From positions 1 to 64,000 of the forward strand of contig JAHJJX010000014.1 in assembly GCA_018822665.1 (NCBI GenBank): a stretch of 64,000 nt of DNA, written 5' to 3'. Numbering within the stretch: the first letter of the stretch is position 1; every line of letters starts with the position of its first letter. The notes beneath the pieces are model-generated. The model was not told where the DNA came from, ran no database searches, and worked only from the letters and a program-made list of their open reading frames with translations. Both the position numbers and the translations under genes were made by a program. Below are positions 45,569 to 55,157 of the stretch, piece after piece. Origin of the DNA: a bacterium (lineage in GTDB: Bacteria > Campylobacterota > Campylobacteria > Campylobacterales > Sulfurimonadaceae).

Positions 45569-46791
45569 GCTTTACTTCCCTCAAATCTTTTTTGCAGAGC
45601 AAACTCAAGATGCTCAACCACTTCTAACATTTTAGCAGAGCTTATCGCAAAATTCAAGCGCATAAAACCGCTTCCCTCTTTTGCAAAACTCAGCCCCATA
45701 TTTAGACCAAGTTTTGCTTCAGTGACAAAAAAACCTTTCAATTCTTTGTTGCTAAGTCCCATTCTTCTGCAATCGAGCCAAGCCAAATATGTTGCTTGGG
45801 GCTGTGTAACTTGTATGGCATGTGGAAACTTTGCACAAAGCTTCTCTAACATGCGGAAATTTTGCATGAGATGTATTTTTAACGCTGCCAACCACTCTTT
45901 TCCATCCGTATAGGCAGCTTCAAATGCTACATGGGAAAGTACATTTCCTTGAGCAAAATGAACTCTTTTATAGACTTCCAAAAATCTATCTCTCAACGCT
46001 TTATTTGGTATAGCAACGCTACTCATGGCAAAACCTGCCATATTGAAAGTTTTTCCAACCCCCATGGCTGTAACCGTAATATTTCTCGCCTTTTGAGATA
46101 AAGAAGCAAAAGGGATATGTTTATTTGGTTCATACACCAAATCCGAATGTATTTCATCTGAAAAAACAACAATATTATGCTCAAGACAAACTTCCAGAAT
46201 TTCTTCCAATTCATCTCTGCTCCAAACTCTTCCAACAGGATTGTGAGGAGAACAAAGTAGTAAAAGTTTTGTGCTCTGGTCTATCTTTGATTTTAAATCT
46301 TCTATATCAAATACATATTTTCCACATGCCGATTGTTTGAGAGGATTTTTTAAAATCTTCCTTTGATGCGCATGAACACTTTGAAAAAAAGGGGGATACA
46401 CAGGTGTTTGAACAATCACCTTCTCCCCCGCTTTACTAAAAGCTTCTATGGCAACGCTCATTGATGCAACAACGGAATGGGAATGAAGCATCTCTTCTAA
46501 AGAAAAATCCACTCCATGCTCTTTTTTCATCCACCGTATTTGTGCTTCATACGCACTCGCGGGAACATCTTCATAACCGATAATTGGGTGTAGCAGACGT
46601 TTTTTAACCGCCTCCAAAACAAAATCCGGAGTGTCTATGTCCATGTCGGCAACCCAGACGGGAAGAACATTATCTGTACCAAAAAGCTTCTCTCTTAGGG
46701 TATATTTCTCTGCATTTGTGTTCTCTCTCGGGGCGGAAATATCGAATGTGTACCTAAGAGTTTGTGACGATGCCATTAATTGTTTATTCAT
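45562..46791 (-). CDS. MalY/PatB-type PLP-dependent C-S lyase
   Basis: Fold type I PLP enzyme, 409 residues, of the cystathionine beta-lyase/aminotransferase group. Motifs include WVADMDIDTPDFVLEAVKKRL, LLLCSPHNPVGRVWSRDEL, VVFSDEIHSDLVY and the PLP-binding Lys in TAMGVGKTFNMAGFAMS. It should cleave C-S bonds of cystathionine, cysteine or related thioethers. It lies two genes after ovoA on the same strand, so it is a candidate for the sulfoxide lyase step (OvoB). Its start overlaps the hydrolase gene by 8 bases. Confidence 0.85.
   Translation of the reverse strand: MNKQLMASSQTLRYTFDISAPRENTNAEKYTLREKLFGTDNVLPVWVADMDIDTPDFVLEAVKKRLLHPIIGYEDVPASAYEAQIRWMKKEHGVDFSLEEMLHSHSVVASMSVAIEAFSKAGEKVIVQTPVYPPFFQSVHAHQRKILKNPLKQSACGKYVFDIEDLKSKIDQSTKLLLLCSPHNPVGRVWSRDELEEILEVCLEHNIVVFSDEIHSDLVYEPNKHIPFASLSQKARNITVTAMGVGKTFNMAGFAMSSVAIPNKALRDRFLEVYKRVHFAQGNVLSHVAFEAAYTDGKEWLAALKIHLMQNFRMLEKLCAKFPHAIQVTQPQATYLAWLDCRRMGLSNKELKGFFVTEAKLGLNMGLSFAKEGSGFMRLNFAISSAKMLEVVEHLEFALQKRFEGSKAC
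45817..45827 (+). repeat. GGCATGTGGAA word, copy 6
   Basis: Inside the PLP-lyase gene, opposite to its direction; the coding strand reads Phe-Pro-His-Ala. Confidence 0.8.
46320..46330 (-). repeat. GGCATGTGGAA word, copy 7
   Basis: Same gene as copy 6 but in the coding direction, read as Ala-Cys-Gly-Lys. Confidence 0.8.
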
Positions 46792-47938
46792 ATCTCTTTT
46801 CCAATCTTTTTAAATTATCACGGCCATAGTTCCATACACCTGCAGGTGCCAAAGAAAAAGTCTCGTTGTGCGTATTTTCTTCTTTTTTTGTAAGTGTTTG
46901 GCTTTGGGTTGGTGTGTTTAGAGTAGCACTCTCCAACAGATAGCTCTTGCCTATTTTTGAATTTATCAAATCTTTACTGCTGTGACCCACATTTGGAACT
47001 GTGTGGAAACGATGCTTGCTGCTTATCTCTTTACCGAAATAGTGTTCTAAGTAGTGAGCGTAAATAATTGCACGTTCAACGCGATTTCTTCCCTGCCACA
47101 TTGAAGCGGCCGTTTTAGAGGCAGTGCTGTCATTTGAGTTGTTATCATTAGAACCTACAAGATAAATCACCTCACTTTTCACATATTGATTTTCCATCAT
47201 AGAAGCCGTTACTTTGTTACGGCTATGTACCTGATAGAGTTTATCTAAACCATAACCCCAATTATTGTAAGTTTTAGCTTCTGCCTTTGGTATTTCAAAA
47301 TGATTGAGGGTTCCTTTGATTGCCCGTTCTTTATTAAAATAAAGATAAGACGAAGGAGCCATTACTATATACCTTACATTCAATCCGAACTTCTCGAAAC
47401 GACTATAAGCGCAGTAACGATTAACAAACTGCCCTCCCGCGGAATGCCCGACAATGACTATGCGTCGAAGTTTCGGAAAGAAACCGGATTTGGTAACCTT
47501 ATCTATCATCTCATCTAGTATTTCATACGCACTTATTTGAACTCTGCGCTTAAGATATCGAGCATTGGAGCTTCCTAAAAAGGGAGGATTATCCCAAAAA
47601 AGAAAATCAGCTTTTTTTGATGATTCCAATGATGAAGATTGCATAAATTGTGGAGAAATTAACAGCGTCATTTTTTCCTTCCCCATTTTTTTTGAAAGCG
47701 CATATATATTGTTAAAAAAGCTCTGCGCATCATAGTTTGAACTGTGTATCGCAATAATAAGCTGAGTGATTTCACTATTTTTGTGATGTAGCAAATAATT
47801 ACTGGCATAAGGAAGCTCAGCATGAACCCCGTGAATATTAAATTCATAACGCTGGGAAACGATGGTGAGCGCGAAAAGAGAAGTAGCGTAAAAAATAAAT
47901 AGATATGCTATAACTTGTATTTTACCTGGCAATTTCAT
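46784..47938 (-). CDS. secreted alpha/beta hydrolase
   Basis: A signal peptide or membrane anchor (about 9-28) precedes an alpha/beta hydrolase domain. The nucleophile is in IVIVGHSAGGQFVNRY, and the likely catalytic His in HTVPNVGHSSKD. LIIAIHSSNYDAQSFFNN holds the oxyanion region. The 384-residue protein ends in a Thr/Ser-rich linker and basic tail. The substrate is unknown. It lies between ovoA and the PLP lyase, both on the same strand. Confidence 0.82.
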   Translation of the reverse strand: MKLPGKIQVIAYLFIFYATSLFALTIVSQRYEFNIHGVHAELPYASNYLLHHKNSEITQLIIAIHSSNYDAQSFFNNIYALSKKMGKEKMTLLISPQFMQSSSLESSKKADFLFWDNPPFLGSSNARYLKRRVQISAYEILDEMIDKVTKSGFFPKLRRIVIVGHSAGGQFVNRYCAYSRFEKFGLNVRYIVMAPSSYLYFNKERAIKGTLNHFEIPKAEAKTYNNWGYGLDKLYQVHSRNKVTASMMENQYVKSEVIYLVGSNDNNSNDSTASKTAASMWQGRNRVERAIIYAHYLEHYFGKEISSKHRFHTVPNVGHSSKDLINSKIGKSYLLESATLNTPTQSQTLTKKEENTHNETFSLAPAGVWNYGRDNLKRLEKRYE

Positions 47939-47993
47939 ATTTTATTTCCTAAGCATAAGGGTGATTTCTACGCGAAAATAGTATTTTTTACTT

Positions 47994-50102
47994 CTATGTT
48001 CTTTTTTTCCAAACACTCACTTCAGAAATCGTATGCTGAAACTTTCTATCCGTCTCTTGTATGACAAACTCTAAATCTTGAAGATGAATAAGCTCAAATT
48101 TGTCTCTTAAAATATCTTTTAAAGTATCGATAGTTTTTATTTCTACTCCATTTTCATTTTTATACCCGCCAAGCCAAAACTCTTTTTTAGTTGAGCTTTC
48201 TTGCCAAGTGTAGGGAGAAGTTATCATCAAGATTCCATCTTTATTTAATCGCTCGTCTATCGTTTGCAAAAACAGCTTTGGCTGATAAAGCCTATCTATG
48301 AGATTGGTTGCCATAACGACATCGTACGAATGAAAATTCGGCTTTAAGTTGCAGGCATCACCCTGCCAAAAAGATACCTTCTCTTTTAGCTTTTCATATC
48401 CAAGATTTTCCAAGGTCACTTTTTTCTTTTGGATTAAATCACCCTCTGTTTTTGAACTAAAAGCGATATACCCTTCTTCTTTGAGCTTCGCTCCTACTTG
48501 AACAAAGCGAACGGAAAAGTCAATCCCTTCCACCGCATCAAACTCTTTGGCTAATTCAAAACTCGCCCTTCCTGTCGCACATCCCAAATCAAGGGCTTTT
48601 GTTTTATTTTTAGCAAATTTTGAAGCTATCTTTGCACATTCGTTTGCAAAATTTTTCACACCCAAATGCGCATCGCCGTACTGAAACTCACAATACTGCG
48701 AAACCAACGCATCGCTCTCGTAAATATCTTGCACTCTTTCTTGCTTTGTCTGAGAAATCACATATCTAAAACCTGCGTTTTGATAAAAATGTTTTCTAAA
48801 AGCATAACGTGAGTGCTTCATTATTAAATTGCCGCTGCTAGCCCATGATGCGCCGCTTATGATGGCATGTTTATCATCAAATGTCGGAGTAGAAAAATCA
48901 TCATAGGCAGCGTGGACTGCAAAACCTTCAAAGCCGAATATCGGAGTTCTGCTCCACTGCCACACATTTCCCACAACATCATAAATTCCGTTAAAAACAA
49001 AGGTGTCTACGGGGCAGGAACTAAAATAATGGGCAAAATTCAGATTTGCTTTCGCATCGTCAAATTCCGGAATATTTTTTAAGAGAGCGTACTCATACAT
49101 GGCTCGATATTCGGCTTCGCTTGGGAGCATATAATTTAAGCCCTCTTTTTGGCTTTTATATCTGCAAAAAGCTTCCGCTTCAAGGGCATTGACATCTACG
49201 GGCCAATTCTGCGGCATGTGGATAATTGAACTCACCGTCCTGTATTTGTATTCGCCCTTTTCATAAACCCAAAAAGCAGGATATTTCGCACCCGTTATTT
49301 TTAAAAACTTCTTTCCCTCCTCATCCCAAAACGCTTCATTTTCATAACCGCCCTCTTGCACAAATTGCATAAATTCGCCATTGCTTACTAAGTATTTTGA
49401 AGTTTGGAATTCGCCGAGTTCTTGCTCATATTTTCCGTATTCATTATCCCAGCCGTAAAGATTGTGCGATTTGTCTTTGCCAAGTTCCACATGCCAAGCG
49501 GGTATCTTCACCATCTCATTTGTCGGAGCATCTCCAAACTTATCGCAGATGTTAAACTCTTTGACATTTTTTATAAACTCCAGAGGCATTTGCCTATGAA
49601 GAACTAAAGATGTTTCCACATGTATTCGCTCATGTTCAATCCCCATTAAAATTATCCACATGCCAGAATCGTCTCGAAGAGGCAAAGTGAAATCAATATC
49701 TGCTATAAGCTTATCCACAAGCTCCCGTACCTGTTTTCTGTACTCTCTCACTTCGGATACTTTTGGCCAAACATAATGGGAACTCGTAATATCATCCCAA
49801 GCCATTTCATCCACGCCCACTGCAAAAATGGACTCAAATTCCGGATTGATTCTACTTTCTATTATCTTCATAGCGATGAGTTTATTTATATAAAAAGTAG
49901 CGGTATGTCCAAAATAAAATATCATAGGATGGCGGGTAATTTCTGATTTTTTGTAAAACACCTCATCATTTTTTAAAAGCTCAAACACTTTTTCAAATAA
50001 CTCAAATGTTTTATGAAAATATTCTCGAATTTCTTGACGTTTTACTTCTATGTCATTCCCATCAAGAGTGATAGGATATGTGCTAAATTCTCTCAAAGGC
50101 AA
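47994..50102 (-). CDS. ovoA: 5-histidylcysteine sulfoxide synthase/methyltransferase
   Basis: OvoA makes the first and last steps of ovothiol synthesis: iron-dependent joining of Cys to His with oxygen, and N-methylation of the thiohistidine. The iron motif HxxxHxE is His157-ERI-His161-V-Glu163, in the DinB-like domain (about 1-185). The formylglycine-generating-enzyme-like domain (about 190-450) ends with RKHFYQNAGFRYV. A SAM methyltransferase domain follows (ALDLGCATGRASFELA, about residue 500). The 702 residues match full-length OvoA. Ovothiol is a redox buffer. Confidence 0.94.
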   Translation of the reverse strand: MPLREFSTYPITLDGNDIEVKRQEIREYFHKTFELFEKVFELLKNDEVFYKKSEITRHPMIFYFGHTATFYINKLIAMKIIESRINPEFESIFAVGVDEMAWDDITSSHYVWPKVSEVREYRKQVRELVDKLIADIDFTLPLRDDSGMWIILMGIEHERIHVETSLVLHRQMPLEFIKNVKEFNICDKFGDAPTNEMVKIPAWHVELGKDKSHNLYGWDNEYGKYEQELGEFQTSKYLVSNGEFMQFVQEGGYENEAFWDEEGKKFLKITGAKYPAFWVYEKGEYKYRTVSSIIHMPQNWPVDVNALEAEAFCRYKSQKEGLNYMLPSEAEYRAMYEYALLKNIPEFDDAKANLNFAHYFSSCPVDTFVFNGIYDVVGNVWQWSRTPIFGFEGFAVHAAYDDFSTPTFDDKHAIISGASWASSGNLIMKHSRYAFRKHFYQNAGFRYVISQTKQERVQDIYESDALVSQYCEFQYGDAHLGVKNFANECAKIASKFAKNKTKALDLGCATGRASFELAKEFDAVEGIDFSVRFVQVGAKLKEEGYIAFSSKTEGDLIQKKKVTLENLGYEKLKEKVSFWQGDACNLKPNFHSYDVVMATNLIDRLYQPKLFLQTIDERLNKDGILMITSPYTWQESSTKKEFWLGGYKNENGVEIKTIDTLKDILRDKFELIHLQDLEFVIQETDRKFQHTISEVSVWKKRT
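49485..49495 (-). repeat. GGCATGTGGAA word, copy 8
   Basis: Inside ovoA in the coding direction, read as Trp-His-Val-Glu; extended form TTGGCATGTGGAA. Two 10-base matches lie nearby at 49213 (plus) and 49655 (minus). Confidence 0.8.
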
Positions 50103-50257
50103 CCTTTTGCTATTAATTATTAAAATTTTAACATTTTCAGGAGTATATTAAAAGTAAATTAAATAGATTTGAGAGACAAAGCTTGTCTGTATCCAATGGT
50201 TTTTCTTTAATATTCTTGTGTCTTCCCCTTTGTTTGGCATCCCATACCGGAAAATAT

Positions 50258-52282
50258 TTATTTTGTCTCATAGGTATCGGGAATAAATAAAGGCAAATAT
50301 TCAGAATCATAGGTGCCGCCATTGTCAAAAGATAAATTCTCATCTATTAATGTCGCTACTGTTCCAACCCCTTTGGTTAATGTCTCGCTGTGCTCATAAG
50401 GACGCTCAGTAATCACTTCCCCTTGTTTGTATAAAGTTTTTCCATCTATATGCGTGTAACTCTCGCTGCTTTGTCTATAATATTTATAAGTAAAAATTGT
50501 TTCACTAAAGACATCTTTTCCTTTGCTGTATCTTTGTGTTGCGACAACCTTTCTATACCCCTTTGCCCCATTGAGACTCTCTTTGAGTGTCGGAAACACT
50601 AAAGCACCCCGTATATATCCGCCCTCATCCAAGTAATCTTTTTTAAACGTAAACTCTCTCATTAGCTTGAGCCTTAGCTTCTGATTGAACTTCAGCTGTT
50701 GCGCCGAAGAGGTATCAAGTTGTGGCCAGTCACTGCTGTAGCCGTTTTCTATTTTAACTATACTTTTTATATACGTCTCCATGGAGGTTGGCATCACCCC
50801 ATAAAGACTCGCTCCGACTACATGTTCTAAAAAATATCTGTATTCCCCTTTATCGGCATTTTTATTCATTGGGTCTCCGAGGTACGCCCTTCCCGCTGTT
50901 TGGTCTTCGCTCAAATTTTTATCGCTCTTGTATCCAAGATAATTCATCTCTCCCCAGCCTAAATCTCCGGAAAATTTTCTTGGAAATGCCCATGTTGCGT
51001 CAATTGCATTACCCGTTCCCGAGGTAAATTGTTCCGGGTCGAGTCCGTATGTACTGCTGTGACAACCGATACACTGGAGCAGTTCTTCAGGTGTTTGTGC
51101 ACGCAAAGAACCTTGCGTGTCTTCTATATACCCACTCATGTGCCAGCCCGCACCGTTATCCATCCACCCCTCTTTTTCATTAAAATATAAAGGTCCGTCT
51201 TCCTCTTTTATCGTTGCCTCACCGGGATAATACATTTTGTATTTATACATATAACGAATCTCTTTAACCCGCTTACTTCTTGTTCCCCCAAAGGAACTGA
51301 TATTTTTATCGCTCCCATCCGCTCCCACATCTACATAATGCAATGGATGTGCGAACTCTGTTCCCAAAGGGTAAAGTCCTCTCTCGACTTTTATCGAGGA
51401 AGCTTTTCCATAGTAATATTTCGGGTCATTCTCCTCGAGTCTGTCTTGTATCGCATGCTCAAGCAATTGAAGATTTTGGCTGTATGTTTGTTTATTGGCT
51501 TTTCCTGTTTCGTCCTGCATAAAAATCTCTTTAAGTCGAATATAGATGCCCGAGACGCTCCCCGTATGCGGAGTAAAAATACCATAAGGCATAAAATTCA
51601 CAGCCCGCCAGCCTGTATTGTAGCCCTTGTCATCTTCAAAAAATGATTCCTCTGTGTTTGGTGTTCTTACATAGCCGTCATCATCTGCCGGAAGATTGCT
51701 TGGATTGAGTCCGGGGAAAAGTCTGTAGGGGTTACTATACCCGCTGTCCCACTCTTTTGAGCTGCCCATTCTTTTTGCATACGCTTCACTCCAGTTATCC
51801 GTGCGGATATAACTTTGCATATCCCATTTCGCATCATCTGCTCCCGTTTTTACAAAAGCCTCTTGAAGTTTCTGTGGAAAAAGTGTGTTTTCCCAAGGGT
51901 TTATATTTGCAGAGCGTGTAAACTGATTCACGGAACCAAAAGAGTAGTTCAATTGTAAATTTCCTATAAAAGAACTGGCTCCCGCCTGCGGAATTGTGTT
52001 ACCTAGTTTTATTCTCGCAGGTGCATTTGTATGGCAAAAAAGACAGGCATTTTGGGTGCCGTAGGATGTTTCAATGTAACATTGGGCAGGAATATTTGCA
52101 TAAGGATTTTCAAAGAGTGTTCGGCTGCTGAGCGTTCCGACAAAAGGAGCTTTTTTTAGTGCATCTTTGTTTGTTGTATTTTCAGTAATTTTTTCTTGAG
52201 ATTCCCCACCGCTGTTGCACCCCAATAAAGTCACAAGCATGCATCCAGCCGAAAAAAGTAAAGTTGTAAAATTTTGCTGCAT
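50258..52282 (-). CDS. di-heme cytochrome c-like lipoprotein
   Basis: A lipobox at LVTLLGC (Cys22) marks an exported lipoprotein of 674 residues. Two CxxCH heme sites are present: CLFCHT (about residue 80) and CIGCHS (about 408). The rest is polar, without known domains that I can name. The PhoX-like lipoprotein gene lies upstream on the same strand 72 bases away. An electron-transfer role is likely, but the partner is unknown. Confidence 0.75.
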   Translation of the reverse strand: MQQNFTTLLFSAGCMLVTLLGCNSGGESQEKITENTTNKDALKKAPFVGTLSSRTLFENPYANIPAQCYIETSYGTQNACLFCHTNAPARIKLGNTIPQAGASSFIGNLQLNYSFGSVNQFTRSANINPWENTLFPQKLQEAFVKTGADDAKWDMQSYIRTDNWSEAYAKRMGSSKEWDSGYSNPYRLFPGLNPSNLPADDDGYVRTPNTEESFFEDDKGYNTGWRAVNFMPYGIFTPHTGSVSGIYIRLKEIFMQDETGKANKQTYSQNLQLLEHAIQDRLEENDPKYYYGKASSIKVERGLYPLGTEFAHPLHYVDVGADGSDKNISSFGGTRSKRVKEIRYMYKYKMYYPGEATIKEEDGPLYFNEKEGWMDNGAGWHMSGYIEDTQGSLRAQTPEELLQCIGCHSSTYGLDPEQFTSGTGNAIDATWAFPRKFSGDLGWGEMNYLGYKSDKNLSEDQTAGRAYLGDPMNKNADKGEYRYFLEHVVGASLYGVMPTSMETYIKSIVKIENGYSSDWPQLDTSSAQQLKFNQKLRLKLMREFTFKKDYLDEGGYIRGALVFPTLKESLNGAKGYRKVVATQRYSKGKDVFSETIFTYKYYRQSSESYTHIDGKTLYKQGEVITERPYEHSETLTKGVGTVATLIDENLSFDNGGTYDSEYLPLFIPDTYETK

Positions 52283-52322
52283 TGAAGATATCCTCTTTAA
52301 TTTTTACAGATGGATGAATGGA

Positions 52323-52339
52323 CGAGACCGAATGTCTCG
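52323..52339 (-). other. hairpin between two lipoprotein genes
   Basis: CGAGAC-CGAAT-GTCTCG forms a 6-bp stem between the PhoX-like stop and the cytochrome start. It has no T run, so partial termination or mRNA processing is possible. Confidence 0.4.
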
Positions 52340-52354
52340 CACATTAAAAAGTAT

Positions 52355-54220
52355 TTATTTAAGACCCGGGATACCGCCGATATACCCAACCGGTGCATTA
52401 AATTTATCAATCTTTAGCCACAGTTCTGTTTTAAGAGCATCGGGTGTAGTTTTTGTGAAATCTGCCTGATGTTGCACATTGCTCATAATGTAAGCATGCC
52501 CATTCATATTGTCAACGACTTGAAGCCCCGTTGATTCACCGCCCGCGACAACAGAAGCTATACGAGACAATTTTGCCGTATCGATGTTGTATGCCCAAAC
52601 AAAGTTATTTGTGTGTGTTCCGCTGTCTTCGCCAACAAATACGGTACGCATTTTTTCAGAATAAAATACATTGTCGGTATTGGCTATTTTATCTACATTA
52701 CATGTATTGCCATTCGCATCCGCGGCAATCTCTTCACCTAAAAGTGCTGCCGGCACGTACATGTTTACTGCAACATATTCACTGTTGATAAGTGTGCCTT
52801 GCGTATCGCTTACTCCACCTTGCAGATTCATCTCGTATGTTGCGCCACAATTATTTTTAGCTATTTTGATATCATCTTTTGCAAATCCGTCATCTTGCAT
52901 CATCCCTTTGTCTATGTAAGACATCGCCATATATAATTTTTTATCTTTTGTATTGGCTGCGATACCTTCCATTTTATTCCACTCTGTTGTAGCACCTATG
53001 TATGCTGCATAACGGCGTGGTTCAAGAAAAGCTGCGACAGTTTCCATGCCGGACTTTAATTTAATATACTCAATGCCTGTCGAACCTGCTTTAATCGCTG
53101 TATAACCTGCCGTATCTGTTGTACTGCTCACTTCTGCGAGATGTTCAAAAATATCTCCAAAAGTATACTGCTCCGCCCACATTTTCACCTGTGCATCTGT
53201 TGCATGACCCAGTTTGTACCATGTCAGGTTTGCACTACCGCCGTCTGTCGCACCGGCAACACTTGTCTGATTCCATTTGGCCGCATAAAGAGTACCTGCA
53301 GTTAATGCATTCTCAGCATCTGCTACATACATAAACAAACCGACGTTGGAGCCGTCATCACCAAAGTATGCTGTTCTTTTGTCAGCCATAACTTTAGACA
53401 TTTCCCATGTTCCCTTACCCATACTGTAATGTTTTGCTATCTCATAACTCGAATCTTTATTCACTTTCACTTCCGTGATATATCCGTAATGGTAAGGATT
53501 CGCAACTTTTGTATTTTCAAAATACAAGTCATTTAGTGCTGTTAAGCCTTTTTGTGTTGTCGCTTCATTGACACCCGCTTGAAAATAAAGGTCATAATCC
53601 TCTTCAGAACCCAAATGCGTATTCCAAGGCGTTTGAGATGCAAAACATGGAATCCAAAGACCATCAACAGAAGAAAAATCCAAGGCTTTTTGCTCCGTTG
53701 CAGTTAATACGCCCGTAACTGAATCTTGAGCGATAGACGTAAGAAGCATACCCATCGGCATGCGAGAAGGCGCGCTAGTCCCGTCGCTGATTATCCAATC
53801 GTATTCCAAATGAGATACCAAGAAGAGGTTTCCATCAACATTTAACAAACTGTTTCCATCCGGTGTTTCAGCAAGAGCCGGTTCATTATAGGCATCTTTT
53901 AAAGGCTCCATTTTCGCATTATAAAGCTGTCCTGCCTGGTAAGGATTCGTACCCACTTTGTCTTTTACGTTAAAAAGAGTGTTGTATGAAAGATTATGGT
54001 CTTGATACTCGGTAGCACTTGTGTAGACTCTTATTTTTGCTGTTGAATACGATGTTGACATCTCATCGGCATTTGCCGGTGCTGCCATTCCTATAAACTC
54101 AACTTTTGTTGCAACGATTCCCGCTTCAGATGTAGAAGCTGTACTATCTTCACTGTTACATCCCGTAAAACCTGCCACCATTATTGCAGTCGTTGCAGCT
54201 AAACTTAACCATTTCTTCAT
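52355..54220 (-). CDS. PhoX-like (DUF839) lipoprotein
   Basis: A lipobox (VAGFTGC, Cys20) precedes a 600-residue beta-propeller-type domain. GLWIPCFASQTPWNTHLGSEED and MSYIDKGM resemble PhoX/DUF839 calcium- and iron-dependent phosphatases, and EPRRYAAYIG..TEWNKMEGIA fits the same fold. I cannot confirm every metal ligand, so phosphatase activity is only likely. The gene downstream encodes a di-heme lipoprotein, an unusual partner for a phosphatase. Confidence 0.72.
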   Translation of the reverse strand: MKKWLSLAATTAIMVAGFTGCNSEDSTASTSEAGIVATKVEFIGMAAPANADEMSTSYSTAKIRVYTSATEYQDHNLSYNTLFNVKDKVGTNPYQAGQLYNAKMEPLKDAYNEPALAETPDGNSLLNVDGNLFLVSHLEYDWIISDGTSAPSRMPMGMLLTSIAQDSVTGVLTATEQKALDFSSVDGLWIPCFASQTPWNTHLGSEEDYDLYFQAGVNEATTQKGLTALNDLYFENTKVANPYHYGYITEVKVNKDSSYEIAKHYSMGKGTWEMSKVMADKRTAYFGDDGSNVGLFMYVADAENALTAGTLYAAKWNQTSVAGATDGGSANLTWYKLGHATDAQVKMWAEQYTFGDIFEHLAEVSSTTDTAGYTAIKAGSTGIEYIKLKSGMETVAAFLEPRRYAAYIGATTEWNKMEGIAANTKDKKLYMAMSYIDKGMMQDDGFAKDDIKIAKNNCGATYEMNLQGGVSDTQGTLINSEYVAVNMYVPAALLGEEIAADANGNTCNVDKIANTDNVFYSEKMRTVFVGEDSGTHTNNFVWAYNIDTAKLSRIASVVAGGESTGLQVVDNMNGHAYIMSNVQHQADFTKTTPDALKTELWLKIDKFNAPVGYIGGIPGLK

Positions 54221-54334
54221 TTGAATTCCTTTGTTTTTTAAATCGCGAAATAGTAGTTTTATTGCATTACATATTTATCACATTTTGAAAACATGCCTGT
54301 CACTTACAAGTTTTTATCTCCTTGTTTTTTGTGA

Positions 54335-54340
54335 TATACT
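54335..54340 (+). promoter_or_regulatory. -10 box of pgeF, implying a leaderless mRNA
   Basis: TATACT ends 6 bases before ATG 54347, and no ribosome binding site is present. The spacing equals that of perR. Confidence 0.45.
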
Positions 54341-54346
54341 CGCCTT

Positions 54347-55108
54347 ATGAAAAAAAGTAAATTACTCAGTACCTTTTCGGATAATCTTCACGCTTTTACC
54401 GTGCGCAGCGGCGGTTTTTCGGCACCTCCTTATGCATCATTGAACCTCGGATTCCATGTAGGAGACAACCCTTGGCATGTGGAAATGAACCACGAACTTT
54501 TGGCAAATACTTTGGGTTATGATAAAAAAGCACTCATCCACATGAAACAGATTCACTCTGAGAAAGTGCATACGGTAAGCGCGCAAGACAATTTTTACAA
54601 TCCGCCCACCTGCGATGCGCTCATCACAGATAAAAGAAATATTCCTCTCATGGTAATGGTGGCCGATTGTTCCCCTTTGCTTTTTTATGATGATGAAAAA
54701 AAAGTTATTGCGGTTGCACATGCCGGAAGACAAGGCGCATTTAAAAACATTGTTACAAATGTAATAAAGAGTTTTAGGGATGATTTTCAAAGTGATGCTC
54801 AAAATATCTGTGTAAGCATAGGGGCGAGCATCGGCAGATGTTGCTATGAAGTAGGAAGTGAAATTTTTGATGAGGCATGTGGAATCGGCTTGAAGTATGC
54901 GATAACACAAAAAGAGGGGAGATATTATCTTGATGTAAGCAAGATTTTACAGACGCAGCTCTTGGCATGTGGAATCCAAAAGCAAAACATAGAAATCTCC
55001 GGTGAGTGCACCTGCTGTAAAAATGATACATACTTTTCATACAGAGCAGAGGGTAAAACCGGAAGATTTGCAGGGGTTCTTGTTCTGCTTGATAAAGAGG
55101 AAGCATAG
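54347..55108 (+). CDS. pgeF: peptidoglycan editing factor / multicopper polyphenol oxidase family
   Basis: The YfiH/PgeF family includes a purine nucleoside phosphorylase-like fold shown to correct Ser misincorporation in peptidoglycan, and laccase-like members. The metal-binding residues are in MKQIHSEKV, MVADCSPLLF and VAHAGRQG. The C-terminus has CTCCKNDTYFSYRAEGKTGRFAGVL, as expected. Length 253 residues is normal. It carries three copies of the GGCATGTGGAA word. Confidence 0.92.
   Translation: MKKSKLLSTFSDNLHAFTVRSGGFSAPPYASLNLGFHVGDNPWHVEMNHELLANTLGYDKKALIHMKQIHSEKVHTVSAQDNFYNPPTCDALITDKRNIPLMVMVADCSPLLFYDDEKKVIAVAHAGRQGAFKNIVTNVIKSFRDDFQSDAQNICVSIGASIGRCCYEVGSEIFDEACGIGLKYAITQKEGRYYLDVSKILQTQLLACGIQKQNIEISGECTCCKNDTYFSYRAEGKTGRFAGVLVLLDKEEA
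54474..54484 (+). repeat. GGCATGTGGAA word, copy 9
   Basis: In pgeF, read as Trp-His-Val-Glu; extended form TTGGCATGTGGAA. Confidence 0.85.
54874..54884 (+). repeat. GGCATGTGGAA word, copy 10
   Basis: In pgeF but in another reading frame, read as Ala-Cys-Gly-Ile. Confidence 0.85.
54964..54974 (+). repeat. GGCATGTGGAA word, copy 11
   Basis: In pgeF, 90 bases after copy 10, again read as Ala-Cys-Gly-Ile; extended form TTGGCATGTGGAA. Confidence 0.85.
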
Positions 55109-55157
55109 AAAAAGTACAATACGGTGTATAATTCTTAAAAAAGATAAAGCGTATGCA

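Noticed and set aside
46125-46340. Open frames opposite ovoA, dxs, dnaK and other large genes
   Set aside because: They have no ribosome sites, no domain patterns and lie wholly inside well-supported genes on the other strand.
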